Assembly: GCA_958298945.1 (NCBI GenBank)
Contig: OY282606.1
Location: forward strand, 90,031,696 to 90,095,695
Length of the DNA: 64,000 nucleotides
Source: Atherix ibis
Lineage: Eukaryota > Arthropoda > Insecta > Diptera > Athericidae
Direction of reading: 5' to 3'
Below, in pieces: positions 1 through 10,612 of the stretch (its first letter is position 1; every line of letters starts with the position of its first letter). The position numbers were made by a program, and so were the translations under genes. The notes beneath the pieces are model-generated. The model was not told where the DNA came from. It saw only the letters and a program-made list of their open reading frames with translations, and searched no databases.

Positions 1-1293
1 ATTTATAATAGTATCCTCCGCACATCATTTTTTCCTTCCCTGTGGAAGTTTTCCATAATTAAGATGATCCCAAAACCCAATAAGCCCAAAAATCTTCCTA
101 CCTTATATAGACCTATAAGCCTCCTTCCCATGTTATCAAAAATCCTAGAAAAATTAATCCTAAAACGCCTTTATCCCATTTCTGAAACCGAGGGTGTCAT
201 TCCTCAGAATCAGTTTGGATTTCGACCTGAGCATTCCACTATCCAGCAGTGTCATCGCGTAGTCGACTACATAGCGTGTTCGCTAGAGCGAAAGCAATAC
301 TGCCCAGGCGAGTTTCTTGATATTTGGCCTGCTTTCGAACGTGAATGGCACCCTGCATTGCTTTGGAAGTTGCAGCGAGTCCTACCCTCGAGTTATTTCC
401 ACATCCTTAAATCTTATCTCTCAGACGGATATTTTCAGGTAGCTGAAAATATGGAGTACTCTGACATTTATCCAATTTCCGCTGGTGTCCCTCAAGGAAG
501 TATCCTAGGTCCTATCCTACCTAACATTTATACCCATGACATTCCTTGCCACAACAACATCCTAACCGCAACATATGCTGACGATACAGCCATCCTGACA
601 CATCACAAAGATCCTTCCACAGCCATTAGTATCCTACAAAACCATATCCACTCCTTAGAAACTTGGTTCAAAAGGTGGAGAGTGAAGGTAAATGAGCAAA
701 AATCTGCTCATGTAACTTTCACACTCTGCCGGGAACAAATTCCGGACATAACCCTAAACGGCAGTATTATTCCACAAAAAAATAGCGTACGTTACCTTGG
801 ACTTGTACGTATATTCGACAAACGGTTAACCTGGAACCTTCACACGAAAACTAAAAGACGTGAACTTAACGGACGATACAAACAATTATTAAGTCTCCTA
901 GACAGTAAATCAAAACTTACAACAACAAGTAAACTCCTACTATACCATACGGTTCTGAAACAAATATGGACGTATGGTCTAGAACTTTGGGGTTCGACTA
1001 AGCATTCCAGCTCCCTTCCAATCCAATCCCTACAATCCCGAATTCTTCGTAAAATTGTCAATGCCCCCTTTTATGTGCGAAACACTGTTAGCCACCGTGA
1101 CCTAAATGTTCCATTTGTTCGTGAATTATGCATCTCCCGATATAAAAAATTCCATTCACATCTATCCTTCCACCCTAATCCTTTAGGAAGGGATTTTTTC
1201 ACTCCCACCCTTCCAGTATACACCCATCGACATTTAAAATGGCGATGGCTGAGAGATTCTTTAAAATTAAAAAATAAAATTACCCTGTTCTGA
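1..1293 (+). CDS. Jockey-clade non-LTR reverse transcriptase, 3' part of ORF2
   Basis: The frame is open from the first base of the window, so the true start lies outside; the first internal ATG is at 64 and gives 409 residues. It encodes the reverse transcriptase that copies element RNA at the target site. Visible RT blocks, counted from that ATG: YRPISLLP near residue 18, QFGFRPEHST near 51, the first catalytic Asp in FLDI at residue 86, GVPQGSILGP near 142, and the YADD catalytic pair at 171-174. The usual jockey C-terminal region follows, with WTYGLELWG. Block A reads LDIWPAFERE where family members normally have LDxSxAFDRV, so substrate-contact residues have drifted although both catalytic motifs survive. 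The endonuclease half is not in the window. Family assignment is firm; activity is doubtful. Confidence 0.9.
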   Translation: MYNSILRTSFFPSLWKFSIIKMIPKPNKPKNLPTLYRPISLLPMLSKILEKLILKRLYPISETEGVIPQNQFGFRPEHSTIQQCHRVVDYIACSLERKQYCPGEFLDIWPAFEREWHPALLWKLQRVLPSSYFHILKSYLSDGYFQVAENMEYSDIYPISAGVPQGSILGPILPNIYTHDIPCHNNILTATYADDTAILTHHKDPSTAISILQNHIHSLETWFKRWRVKVNEQKSAHVTFTLCREQIPDITLNGSIIPQKNSVRYLGLVRIFDKRLTWNLHTKTKRRELNGRYKQLLSLLDSKSKLTTTSKLLLYHTVLKQIWTYGLELWGSTKHSSSLPIQSLQSRILRKIVNAPFYVRNTVSHRDLNVPFVRELCISRYKKFHSHLSFHPNPLGRDFFTPTLPVYTHRHLKWRWLRDSLKLKNKITLF

Positions 1294-1430
1294 GGTAACA
1301 TCGATGGGTGTTTTCCTCCACATGTCTTCATGTCCTTGTATATTCCCGTAAAAAATCTGCTTGTTACTAGCATAAGTAGTTGTAAATATCATTTAAAATT
1401 AAAAAAAAATTTAAAAAAATAAATAAAAAC
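1..1430 (+). mobile_element. Jockey-type LINE, 3' half
   Basis: After the RT stop at 1291-1293 comes a short 3' UTR with the phrase CGATGGGTGTTTTCCTCCAC. A close relative of this phrase closes the jockey copies near 10.7, 39.9 and 49.4 kb. The element ends in an A-rich tail at about 1393-1430, as expected for target-primed integration. The 5' end lies beyond the window. No target-site duplication can be checked. Confidence 0.8.
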
Positions 1431-2480
1431 TATTATCCACGGTAATTCTTTTAAATGGCTTAGGTGGCTGTGACATAAAAGCAATGAGACTGGTATTAAC
1501 ACTTCAGACTTTACCTCCAAATATAATAGTTTGTACTTAAGTCCCCCGTAGACGTGTAGTACAAGTTTCATCCTCGTCCAGTAACTATGCGACCCTATAG
1601 AAAATAATAAAAAAAGATGTATTTTTTTATTTCATTTTGAAAAATTGAAAAATAATGCACCACCTAATTTTGTGTTAAGCTTGATGAATCCACGAGTCTC
1701 ATTTATGAAAAAGTCCTAATGTTATGAAGAACACAAATTTTACGGTACCATAAAATAAATATTTCTGGGGGCCTGCAAACTTCAAAACCTCAAAACTGAA
1801 AGATGGCCTTCAAAACTGATTTTGTAACGTTCAACAGATCCTTTGAGGTGAAGCTGTCGATTAACATCTTCAAGTTGTAGAGATCCTATGGAGAGAATTC
1901 CTTACGAAAGGCATAAATTTATGTTATCTGTGGCATAAGGCATTTTTAGAAGGTCGAGTAGCAGTGAAAAATAAGCGTTGCTCAAGAAACCTCTCAGCAT
2001 CAAAAACTGACAAAAATGTGGCATGAGTGAAGGTTCTTCTTATACCCCCAAAACTTACAGTCAACCAATTTTTTACTTTAAAAAAGTACTTGAAGAGTTT
2101 TCGGCTCAGTGCACCGGGCTCCCACTGATGGGTTTGGATCCCACTGAAGCATGATCCTACGCTTATTTCCAAAAACCACTATTCTTTCAATTTCAACTTT
2201 GATTTCCTGATTCCCCTAAAAAAGAAGTTTTTTTTTGTTGAAAAAGGACTTTTTGTGGTTTTTTAAGCCTCCTTATTAACCTAATCTTAGTCCGTGTGAG
2301 GTTTTTTTAATTTTTCAGGATCAAAAACCACTCAAAAAGGTGATATCTCGGTACCATCAGTAACATTCAGGTTTGAAGACTTCCATCAATGTTTCGAAGA
2401 AAGGAAATTATGCCTGCGTAACAAAAATAACCTTTTTATGGGCTTAAACTATGTTAAAATTAAAAAGCCACCCCACATTT
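1430..2480 (+). pseudogene. Decayed mariner-type transposon
   Basis: Around 1920-2060 the plus strand reads as a worn mariner DNA-binding domain (WHKAFLEGRVAV, then SASKTDKNV). Near 2126-2150 a fragment resembling the GFDPTEA part after the first catalytic Asp follows, and near 2370-2400 a possible C-terminal FEDFHQCFEE stretch. Stops and shifts break every frame. The leader at about 1480-1580 resembles that of a second copy near 61510-61640, so both are copies of one family. The ends are blurred and the limits given are approximate. Confidence 0.55.
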
Positions 2481-2619
2481 TTTTACGATTTAAAAAGAAT
2501 TTAACATAATATTTTGTATTATTTTAAAAATTTAAATAGAATTTAATTAAATACGATTTAAAAAAAATACGATTTAAAAAGAATTTAACTACAATAAATA
2601 ATTTCTATTATTTTAAGTA

Positions 2620-3701
2620 CGAGGTCTATCGCGAATTTTGAATTTTCGCCGGTTACGTATTTCGATTTTCGTTTTTTTTCTGACGTTATGTTGGTACTCA
2701 TATCTCCCATTTATGCTGATAAGTTTGGCCATTTTTAATATTCAGTAAATTTTTGACAGCTCCTTTGCACGTGATTTGGCTCGTCTTCAATTTTTGCCCA
2801 TTACAAAAAAATGGATCAAAGAATCTGTATCAAATTTTGTGTGAAAAACGACATTAATTGCGCGGACGCATTTCAAATGTTGACTGTGGCATATGGTTAA
2901 GCTACCTTGAACCAAAGCAACATTTTTCGGTGGTACAAAAAGTTCTTAGAAGGCCAAGAGATGTGAACAAAAATCGGACGTCCCAAGCAAGCTAACAAAA
3001 ACAGCATCGCATTAATTTTGCTAAGGAGCTGTTGGACTCTGAAATTTGTTCCACCAAAATTTGCTCTAGAAGGTCATAACAAGTGACAAATCATGAGTTT
3101 ATGGTTATGACGTGGAAACCAAAGCTCAATTATCCCAATGGAAGCTGCCGCACGATCCAAGACCGAAAAAAGCGCGCCAAGTTCGGTCGAATGTGAAGGT
3201 TTTGCTTACAGTTTTTCTCGATTGCAAGGGCGTGGTGCATCATGAGTTCTTGCCACAGGGTAGAACGGTCAATAAGGGATATTACCTGCAAGTTATGCGC
3301 AAGTTGCGCAAAACAATCCTCCAGAAACGCCCGGATTTGTGGAAGAACAAAAATTGGCTTTTGCACCATAATAATGCCCCTGCTCACGCATCGTTACTTT
3401 TGCCCAAATTTTTGGCCTAAAACAACACATTAATAATGCCGCAGCCACCGTATTCACCAGATCTGGCCTCCTATGACTTTTTCTTGTTCCCGCAACTGAT
3501 GAGCCCCATGAAAGGACGACGCTACGCTACGATTGAGGAGATAATGATTTTTCGAAGTGCTTCGAGGATTGGAAAAAACGTTGGCACAAGTGTATAATAT
3601 CTGGTGGGGATTACTTTGAAGAAAACAAAATAAATATTCATAAATAAATAAATAATTTTTGAAAAAACATAAAATTCGCGATACTTTTTGAACAGACCTC
3701 T
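2620..3701 (+). mobile_element. Mariner family M1, copy 1, internally deleted
   Basis: This belongs to the commonest mariner of the window, here called M1, with inverted repeats beginning CGAGGTCTGTTCAAAAAGTA. The left end follows a TA and has lost about 12 bases of that repeat; the right end is intact except for its last base. The leader carries ATGGATCAAAGAATCT, the family start codon, at 2811. A deletion around 2960-2990 joins the DNA-binding region directly to the middle of the gene (AACAGCATCGCATTAA). It cannot encode a transposase. Confidence 0.85.
3112..3420 (+). pseudogene. Mariner transposase fragment (M1 copy 1)
   Basis: An open stretch of 102 residues covers the core of a DD34D mariner transposase: KAQLSQWKLPHDPRPKKARQ, then TVFLDCKGVVHHEFLPQGRT, then LLHHNNAPAHASLL. 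The last block should contain the second catalytic Asp (HHDNAPAH), but it reads HHNNAPAH, an Asp to Asn change. The stop at 3418-3420 replaces a codon in the spacer before the third Asp. The remainder (PPYSPDLASYDFFLF) follows after the stop. This is a dead fragment. Confidence 0.85.
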
Positions 3702-5447
3702 TATTATTATTTTAACAATAGAAGAAAAAAGTAAATTTACAATATTAGTGCAACACCGTTTATTTTAACTGACCAACAAATTATTAACTACCGATTAAGA
3801 AGTGTTTTTTCTTCTTCTTTTATTTATCCCTAAAATATATAAATTAAATATTTATTCTATCTAATCTACTTTAGATTTTGTAGTTTTATTCATATGTCAT
3901 TGAATAGTATATATAACTAATCTTTCTAATCTGGAAATATGTCTCACCAAATATTTGAGCGTCTTTCTATAAGAATATACTTGCAAAAGTTTACTTATAT
4001 TTATATGTGTTTGTAGTTGTGTATGATCCCATGCGTAGGTAATATAATTGATATGAGATTGGAATGGTTCGTGAACATGCATATATCATTATAAGTTCTC
4101 GATTATTTCTTGGGTTCTGAAAATCTAATCTCTATTTCGGTTTCATCTTCTATAACTAAAATCCTTCATCGTATCCTTTTTCCTTTTATTGTACTGTTGG
4201 CTTTACCATTGTGGTTGCCTTACTTTCGATTAGCTTTGGCAAGGATCAACATTAAATAAACGTTTCCATCTATTCATATGAGTGCGTCACTAAGATTAGA
4301 TTAATTAATAGAACATTAAGATAAGAAAGCTTTTAGCACACAACTGAGAGTATTAAACATGGCATACAACATAGCGTTTTTGGGAATTTCTTATATAATA
4401 ATATCACAATTTCTACACATATATATAACCAAACTGTTACATTCTGCCATATAAATACTTGTGTATGTTATTTGTTTATACAAAAACCTTTAATTGTATA
4501 GAAACAACATTTAGTCAAAAAGAATTCTTAGAAAAGCTGAATATAATCAGTAATATCATAGTGTACTTGTATGGCCATGTACAATACAATACAATATTTG
4601 TGTCATTTAACTATCATGGCTAATAAATGTTTTCGAATCGAATTTGAATTTCGATCGTTTGGGCAAAAATTCATACTCAATTCTGAACATTTATTAGCCA
4701 TGATTGTTAAATAGGAAAAGTTAAGTTTGGTCTTTTGCCCTTTTTGTTTCATACAAATTTCAATACAATTATCCTGAATGGTATCATTATCGCAGTTCAG
4801 AGCACATCGCATTTAATTTTTATGCATATTGGCTTGAATATTCATCACACTAACATCTTTGAATAAGAACAAAATCAAATCCCTAACAAAGATACAATAG
4901 TTCATCCTCGTTGTGAATATGAACGATATGGGGGAGTTGGAAACTATTCGAATTTGATATGGTCTCGTAAGTGAAGTGAAAACTCTTCGTAGCTCAAAAA
5001 AAAAACTAACGATATTACCTCTAATGTTCAGTCGAGCAGCAATTCATTTTAATGAGTTTGCCACCTTTTTCAATACACAATATGCATAACAACAACGACA
5101 ATTGAATCAAGACCATATTATGTCATAAAATAGGCCATAAATGAAAAGGTATCAATATTATTTAGTAAAGCTTTTTCATGTTTTCACCTTCATTAAATTG
5201 ACTCTATATAATCATGCTAAGGGGGAAAAAAATTTCAAATTCGAATATAAACTTTTATCGAAAACAGTTTACATTTTTATTAAACACATATTCGATAATG
5301 GTTTTAAAAGACTTAAAGACTATAAATTATTTATATCAAATTTTATAAACTAATAATTAATTAAAAATACTAAAATTCTGTTGAAATTATAATTCGAATA
5401 ACCATATTCTGTTATTTATCTATTGAAGAGTTTACATTTTATTTGCC
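3702..5447. other. No gene seen; AT-rich intergenic DNA
   Basis: All frames are short and low in complexity. The stretch contains an (ACAAT)n-like run near 4581-4596 and one strong inverted repeat at 4605-4712, listed separately. Nothing else resembles a gene, RNA or known element. Confidence 0.6.
4605..4712. repeat. 27-bp inverted repeat, hairpin of about 108 nt
   Basis: The left arm 4605-4631 and right arm 4686-4712 are reverse complements with one mismatch in 27 positions; both contain CATGGCTAATAAATG or its complement. The 54-nt spacer has partial further pairing (TTCGAAT against ATTCTGAA). No target duplication is evident at the edges. It could be a fold-back transposon remnant or a structured transcript; the sequence alone does not decide. 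Confidence 0.6.
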
Positions 5448-6088
5448 AACAGAACTTTAAAGTTTATTTTTCAATTAATATACAAGCAATTATTTTATTT
5501 TTTAAAAATACTACTTCAATAATTCATAAATAAATTTCTTTTAAATTGAATTCTGATAAATAATATCATATAAATATCGCGCGTAAAATTTATGAAAAAC
5601 CTTTCTCCCTGTTAAGTTGGTACCAAATTGTCAAATAGGGTTTTGGCGCGATCTGTCAACTTTTTTCACTTTTGAATATGGAAAAAGTATCGAACAAGGA
5701 ATTTGCCAAAAATAAACTTTTTATGATCAACCATTGTTAATATTAAAGAAAGCTCAAAATAAATCCGCTACATCAAAAAAAAAGGTCATAAGACAGTTTC
5801 CTTCCGGTAACAACTTTCAAAATTTCAATTTCCGAAAATATCTACAATAAAAAGACAATGGTAATTTAAAATTAAAATTTTCCAACAGAACTTTAAAGTT
5901 TATTTTTCAAATTTTATAGTAAAATAATTAATATAAAAAAAAATGAATAATTTTTAAAAAATACTACTTTAATAATTGAAAATAAATTTCTATTAAATTG
6001 AATTCTGACAATTAAGTTCATTTAAAAATCGTGCGTAAAATTTATTAAAAACATTTCTCACTGTTAAGTTGGTACCAAATTGTCACAT
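5448..6088. repeat. Duplicated AT-rich unit, period about 435 bp
   Basis: The stretch 5448-5640 recurs at 5882-6088 with many small changes. Both copies start with AACTTTAAAGTTTATTTTTC and end with TGTTAAGTTGGTACCAAATT. Between them lies a second unit (5640-5880), which has its own copy at 8526-8810. This looks like a remnant of a dispersed non-coding element; no coding capacity is visible. Confidence 0.65.
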
Positions 6089-6089
6089 A

Positions 6090-7340
6090 AGCTATCTTAT
6101 TTTGCTACTCGCAAGTACTTGGAAGCTTAGATTAAAGAAGAACTGGATAGGCCTCTAGACAAAAATTCTGTCGGAATTTTGTGGCAATACATTCGTAGAA
6201 CGCACACACAGTCAATACAACAGAAACGGCGTAAATCATTGGGGGCTAATTTTAAACTTCAATATGCGATTGAAGCGGTTGCTTTAAAACCATTTTTCAT
6301 ATGTGATATCATTTATGCGTAAAGAAGCAGATTTTTTAATATTGCGTGTCTTGTTATTTGATGGAATTAGTTTTGTAAATATGCAATAAAATACAGTATT
6401 TTTTTTTAAATATATATTTATTTTTTATGTATTTTCATTTTTTTTATTTCACTATATATTATTTATTAAAACAGAATTTTTAAAGTGGAGAAGAGTATTT
6501 AAAATATGAATTGTAAGTTATTTGATTATATGAAAGCAATTATGTGCACAATAAGATGTTAATCGTATACAATATTTAAAAAAACTAAATTACAAAATAA
6601 AAAATTTAATGTACTTAGAAAACTTAATAACTAATATTTTTTTAAAATTAAAAAAATATTATTTAGTAAATGCATTATAATGTGGTATAATAGAGCAATC
6701 AAAACAAATTTATTTAAATAATAAGCTTACCGAAGAATAAACTTTATTTATTATAACACAATAAAAACAGCAATGGAAAATAGACAGAAAAATTCGGTCC
6801 CGTAAAACTTTCTTACACACACTTTATATACGCCGGCACTGTACTATTTTATGGTAAACATTGAACTGTCAACATAGGATTCACAAATGACAAAGCTATC
6901 CCTTAAGTCTCCCCTTTCGTGGATAATTGAAGTTTTAAAACTCTCCGCAAGTCTACAAAATTGAGGCGCTTGAATGATATTTACGAAATGAATAATAAAC
7001 CTAAAATAGAATTCCATTCCATATCAAAAGTTTGTACAAAAAATAAAAATTGCCAATTGTTGTGTTTAAATTGTATTTTTGTTTCCAATAACTGAATTAA
7101 AGTGAATATAAATTATGGTTTTGCGATTCAATAAATTTGTATTACGACAACTAGATGGCAGTGGGTGTTATATCTACATAAAAAAAATCTAAACAAAGCT
7201 ATGCCAAGCGGCGAGAAATGGCAACAACGGGATAGCAAAAGCGGGAATTCCGACACAAAATTGCGTATACATATACGGTCAGGGCCTATCCAGATATTCT
7301 TTAATCTATGCTTGGAAGTACTTACCCAATGGATCGCAGA
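6090..7340. mobile_element. Non-autonomous DNA element, copy 1
   Basis: The left end (about 6111-6157) and right end (about 7276-7323) are imperfect inverted repeats. The left reads AGTACTTGGAAGCTTAGATT then CTGGATAGGCCTCT; the right is the reverse complement of a matching sequence. A shorter copy lies at 34140-34770 and shares both the left part (ATAGGCCTCTA, then ATACATTCGT) and the right part (AAACTAGATG-like and TCTACATAAAAAAA). No transposase is present. The small frame at 7165-7365 lies inside the right part and is not a credible gene. Confidence 0.55.
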
Positions 7341-7469
7341 GCTTTCTGATAGAAGTAAAATATAACCTCAAAATACTGAGTTTATTCAGCTTGTCAACGT
7401 AAAGTAGAGTGGATGTGTTTTGGAAAATCTTGGAATTTGATAAATATTACATAATGTCTAAAAATTGTC

Positions 7470-7540
7470 CCTATAACAAGGGTAAAGCATTAATAAATGT
7501 CGTACGAACACATTTATTAATGCTTTACTCTCCTTATAGG
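7470..7540. repeat. Hairpin of about 71 nt with 19-bp perfect core
   Basis: The arms GTAAAGCATTAATAAATGT (482-500 of the 7 kb line) and its exact complement at 7510-7528 flank a 9-nt loop, CGTACGAAC. After a 5-nt internal loop, CCTATAA (7470-7476) pairs with TTATAGG (7534-7540). The size and shape resemble a microRNA precursor, but no expression or conservation is visible here. An open frame at 7409-7636 runs across it, probably by chance. Confidence 0.6.
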
Positions 7541-7889
7541 TCCAATTATTATCAAGAAAATAATAAGGCTGAAACTCGTTCTACACTTTTAAATATATTA
7601 AATAAGTTAAATGAAGATATTTTATATATGAGATAAATTGATTATTTTTTTATTTTTGTTACCCAAGGAGGCATTTATTTACAATTGAGAGTGTTATAAT
7701 AAATATAAAGTTACACAAACACATCATTTATGTTAAGTTTAAATTAATTTAACAATCCATTATTATCCATATTTTCAAATATTTGCTGCCTCGTATGTGC
7801 ACCACTGTTGCTGTCAATTCCTTCAGATTCTTTGTAATTCTGTATGTTGTTGTCACAGTAATCATTTTTATTTTTTATTATCTAAATAT

Positions 7890-8360
7890 TCTATGTCACA
7901 GTAATCATTTTCAGTTAAGTTTTCAAAACCCTTAAACGGGGCAACTTAATATCTGCTAACACCGTACGCTGAGTCTCCAAGTAGCACTCCTTCTGGTATA
8001 ATTATGGACTCATCGTCAGTAATACGCCTGTGAAACGCCAATTTTCGTAGAAGCTGTACATCGTGCATTGCTGTTAGCTATTTTATGTAATTGGCACTCA
8101 CTTCAACAAACCATTTTACGACGCGGTATAAAATTCGAGGGACACTGCTTTCTGTGACATCAAATCTGTCTGCAATATGTCGGTACACTTTCAATATTTG
8201 CTAAAAACCACAACGTGATGTATATTTCAACATCAAACCCAACTGCAGTACGTCCTCCATGACTTGGACGGTGTAAAAACACATTCCAGTAATATTTGAT
8301 TCCATTTCTTTTCGCTTTTGCTGCCTGAATAAAGTAAACATAACAAAAATATGACACTTC
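7890..8360 (-). pseudogene. PIF/Harbinger-type nuclease relic
   Basis: Read on the minus strand with frame changes, the sequence gives the order expected of HARBI1-like transposases. GGRTAVGFDVEIYITLWFLA comes near 8260-8190, then after a shift YRHIADRFDVTESSV and RILYRVVKWFVE near 8190-8110. The late catalytic block is IPEGVLLGDSAYGVSRY near 8005-7948, followed by VAPFKGFENL. The GDSAY block holds a DDE-nuclease aspartate. A stop follows VSRY and another interrupts the middle. The N-terminal and C-terminal parts are missing or unrecognisable, so this is a dead fragment. Confidence 0.7.
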
Positions 8361-8525
8361 AACATAACCAACAAACCCGCTAAGCTACTCGTATCTATTT
8401 TCATTTTGGGAACTAAAATCCCTCTACCGTAAATTGTATGCGCAACTACACAAGTGAAGTACTCATCTGTATGAGCATGAGTAGTAAAATCTTTTTTGAG
8501 TAGCAAAACTTTCCCAATGGAAGAC

Positions 8526-8810
8526 AGCTATAGAGTTTGGGCGTGATCTGTCAAGTGTGTTTTGACATTTTGAATATAAAAAAAGAATCGAACAAGGAAT
8601 TTGCTTGAAATTTTTTTTGCAAAATAAACGTTTTATGATCAACCATTGTTAATATTAATAAAGAAAGGTCAAAATAAATCAGCTACATCAAAAAAAAAGG
8701 TCATAAGGCAGCTTGCAGACTTGTCTCGTTTCGGTAACGACTTTCAAAATTCCAATTTCCGAAAATATCTACAATAAAAAGACAATGGTAATTTAAAATT
8801 ATCATTATGG
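8526..8810. repeat. Second copy of the 5640-5880 repeat
   Basis: It shares with 5640-5880 the phrases GATCTGTCAA, TCGAACAAGGAATTTGC, TATGATCAACCATTGTTAAT, GCTACATCAAAAAAAAAGGT and the final AAAAGACAATGGTAATTTAA, in the same order and strand. The two copies bracket the 2.6-kb stretch holding the non-autonomous element and the Harbinger relic. No coding content. Confidence 0.7.
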
Positions 8811-10612
8811 CTTAAGAGAAGTGGCTCAGATTGTTTAAATTTAATTTAGTCTTTTACGGTAAGCTGAAAATATGCTAGAACGAACCAATTGTGACTCTAT
8901 TTTTATGAAACTCATAGTAACAAATTATGAAGTTTTAGATTATGAGTTTGGCATGCAAAACCATCAATAAATTTCAGAATTACGCTTCCATAATATGCCA
9001 AACCTAAAAAAGCTCATCAAAATCGCTCGAAAATTATACTGTATGTTGACTGTTTTCTTTGATTATCGTAATTTTATTAACTTGAAATTATTTCCGGACG
9101 GGTAAATGGTCAAACGGATCTAGTAATATTAGAAGTGTTTAAATTTTATGAAGTTTTTGGTAAAAAATAAGGAACTCTTCAGTAGATGGAGTTCTATTCA
9201 ACAATAAATTCTGAATTATATGGGATATCAGAGATAATAAATTGAAGACACCAGAAAGAATATCTTTAACATATATTGTAAATAATTTAAAAAACAATTT
9301 TTTTATAAATTATATTTACTTTATCAAAAATACTAAAATTCAAAAAATTTTACTTGATGACATGAAGAATTTCTCTTATTAAATAAAGCATTATTTAGAA
9401 TGAATAAATATGTATTATTTCTATTAAATTTAAATACCTTTAATTTAAATAAGTTGCGGTAAATATTCTCAGATATTTTATATCTGAATGCACTTTATAA
9501 ATTTAAACAAAGTTCAAGATTGAATGGCATACTTTGAATACAATCAAAACTAAAGTCGAAACATTTGTAACTGCAACAAGTTAGCCAAAGTATCTAATAC
9601 TATAAAATCAGTTCAGGATTATTTCCAATTTATCTTCCACAAATATGCTTTTCTAGTATATGCACTTCTATTCAGTAACTACGCAGATATATACAAAAGG
9701 ATTATATGAAATTATACAGAAGATATCAAAACTTTCCATTACTTATTTGGTATTGAAAATATTATACTAGGTTGTGTATATACTTGTAGATAAACATGAA
9801 AATAAAATGAATCTTGATGAAAATTAATTATAGTACTATTATTTTATAGAAAATTTCTAAACTATTCGTAAATCAGTTTACATCTCAGTGTACTTTCATT
9901 AGTGGTCATCAGTAGTTTGCTGAAAACAATCCGTTGAAAACTATTTGCAATTATAGGAGAAAAGCGTTATTAAGAAAAAGTACATTATATCTATTCTCAA
10001 ATGATACGTGAATAGAGAAGTAATAAAAGATCTTTTCAAAGTGGTATATTATATTATAGAAAATTGTCGTATCCTTTCAACTGCACTTGCATATGTAGAT
10101 ACGAACAAAAGGACTATCGAAAGTTTAGTTATAGGGCTGCGTATTGGGGGGGAACTTTAAACCAAAACTAAAGCCAATATTGAGAGAAAGACTAGAAAAG
10201 GACATGATATTGTAGAAATTTATTTGTAAAATAAAAATCTACATTACCTTTCAAACTATTTCAGTACTTAATTAATTCAATAATAGTTCATGTTGTAAGC
10301 AATTTTGTATTTCAAACTTCTTTGTTCAACACGATTGAATCAGTAATGTTAGTAATGATCTATTGTTGTATTTCGAAAATCCTAGCTATAAAATCTTCAA
10401 AAGAGATTCCTAATAAATTCTAGTATCGACTAAATGGCATCCTTAAATTTCATGGCAACCTACAACAAGTACAGTATTATTTATAAGAAGTATTTTAGTA
10501 TTGCTGTTAGCAAGAGTTACAAGTATAATTTTCACGAACAGCTATTACCATCTTTAATTACATACGATAATTTTATAGCATAGAAGCCATAAAAATTTTA
10601 TTTGAGGTTTTT
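8811..10612. other. No gene seen; AT-rich intergenic DNA
   Basis: There are only short frames, no recognisable transposon protein and no strong inverted repeat. I see nothing to annotate. Confidence 0.6.
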
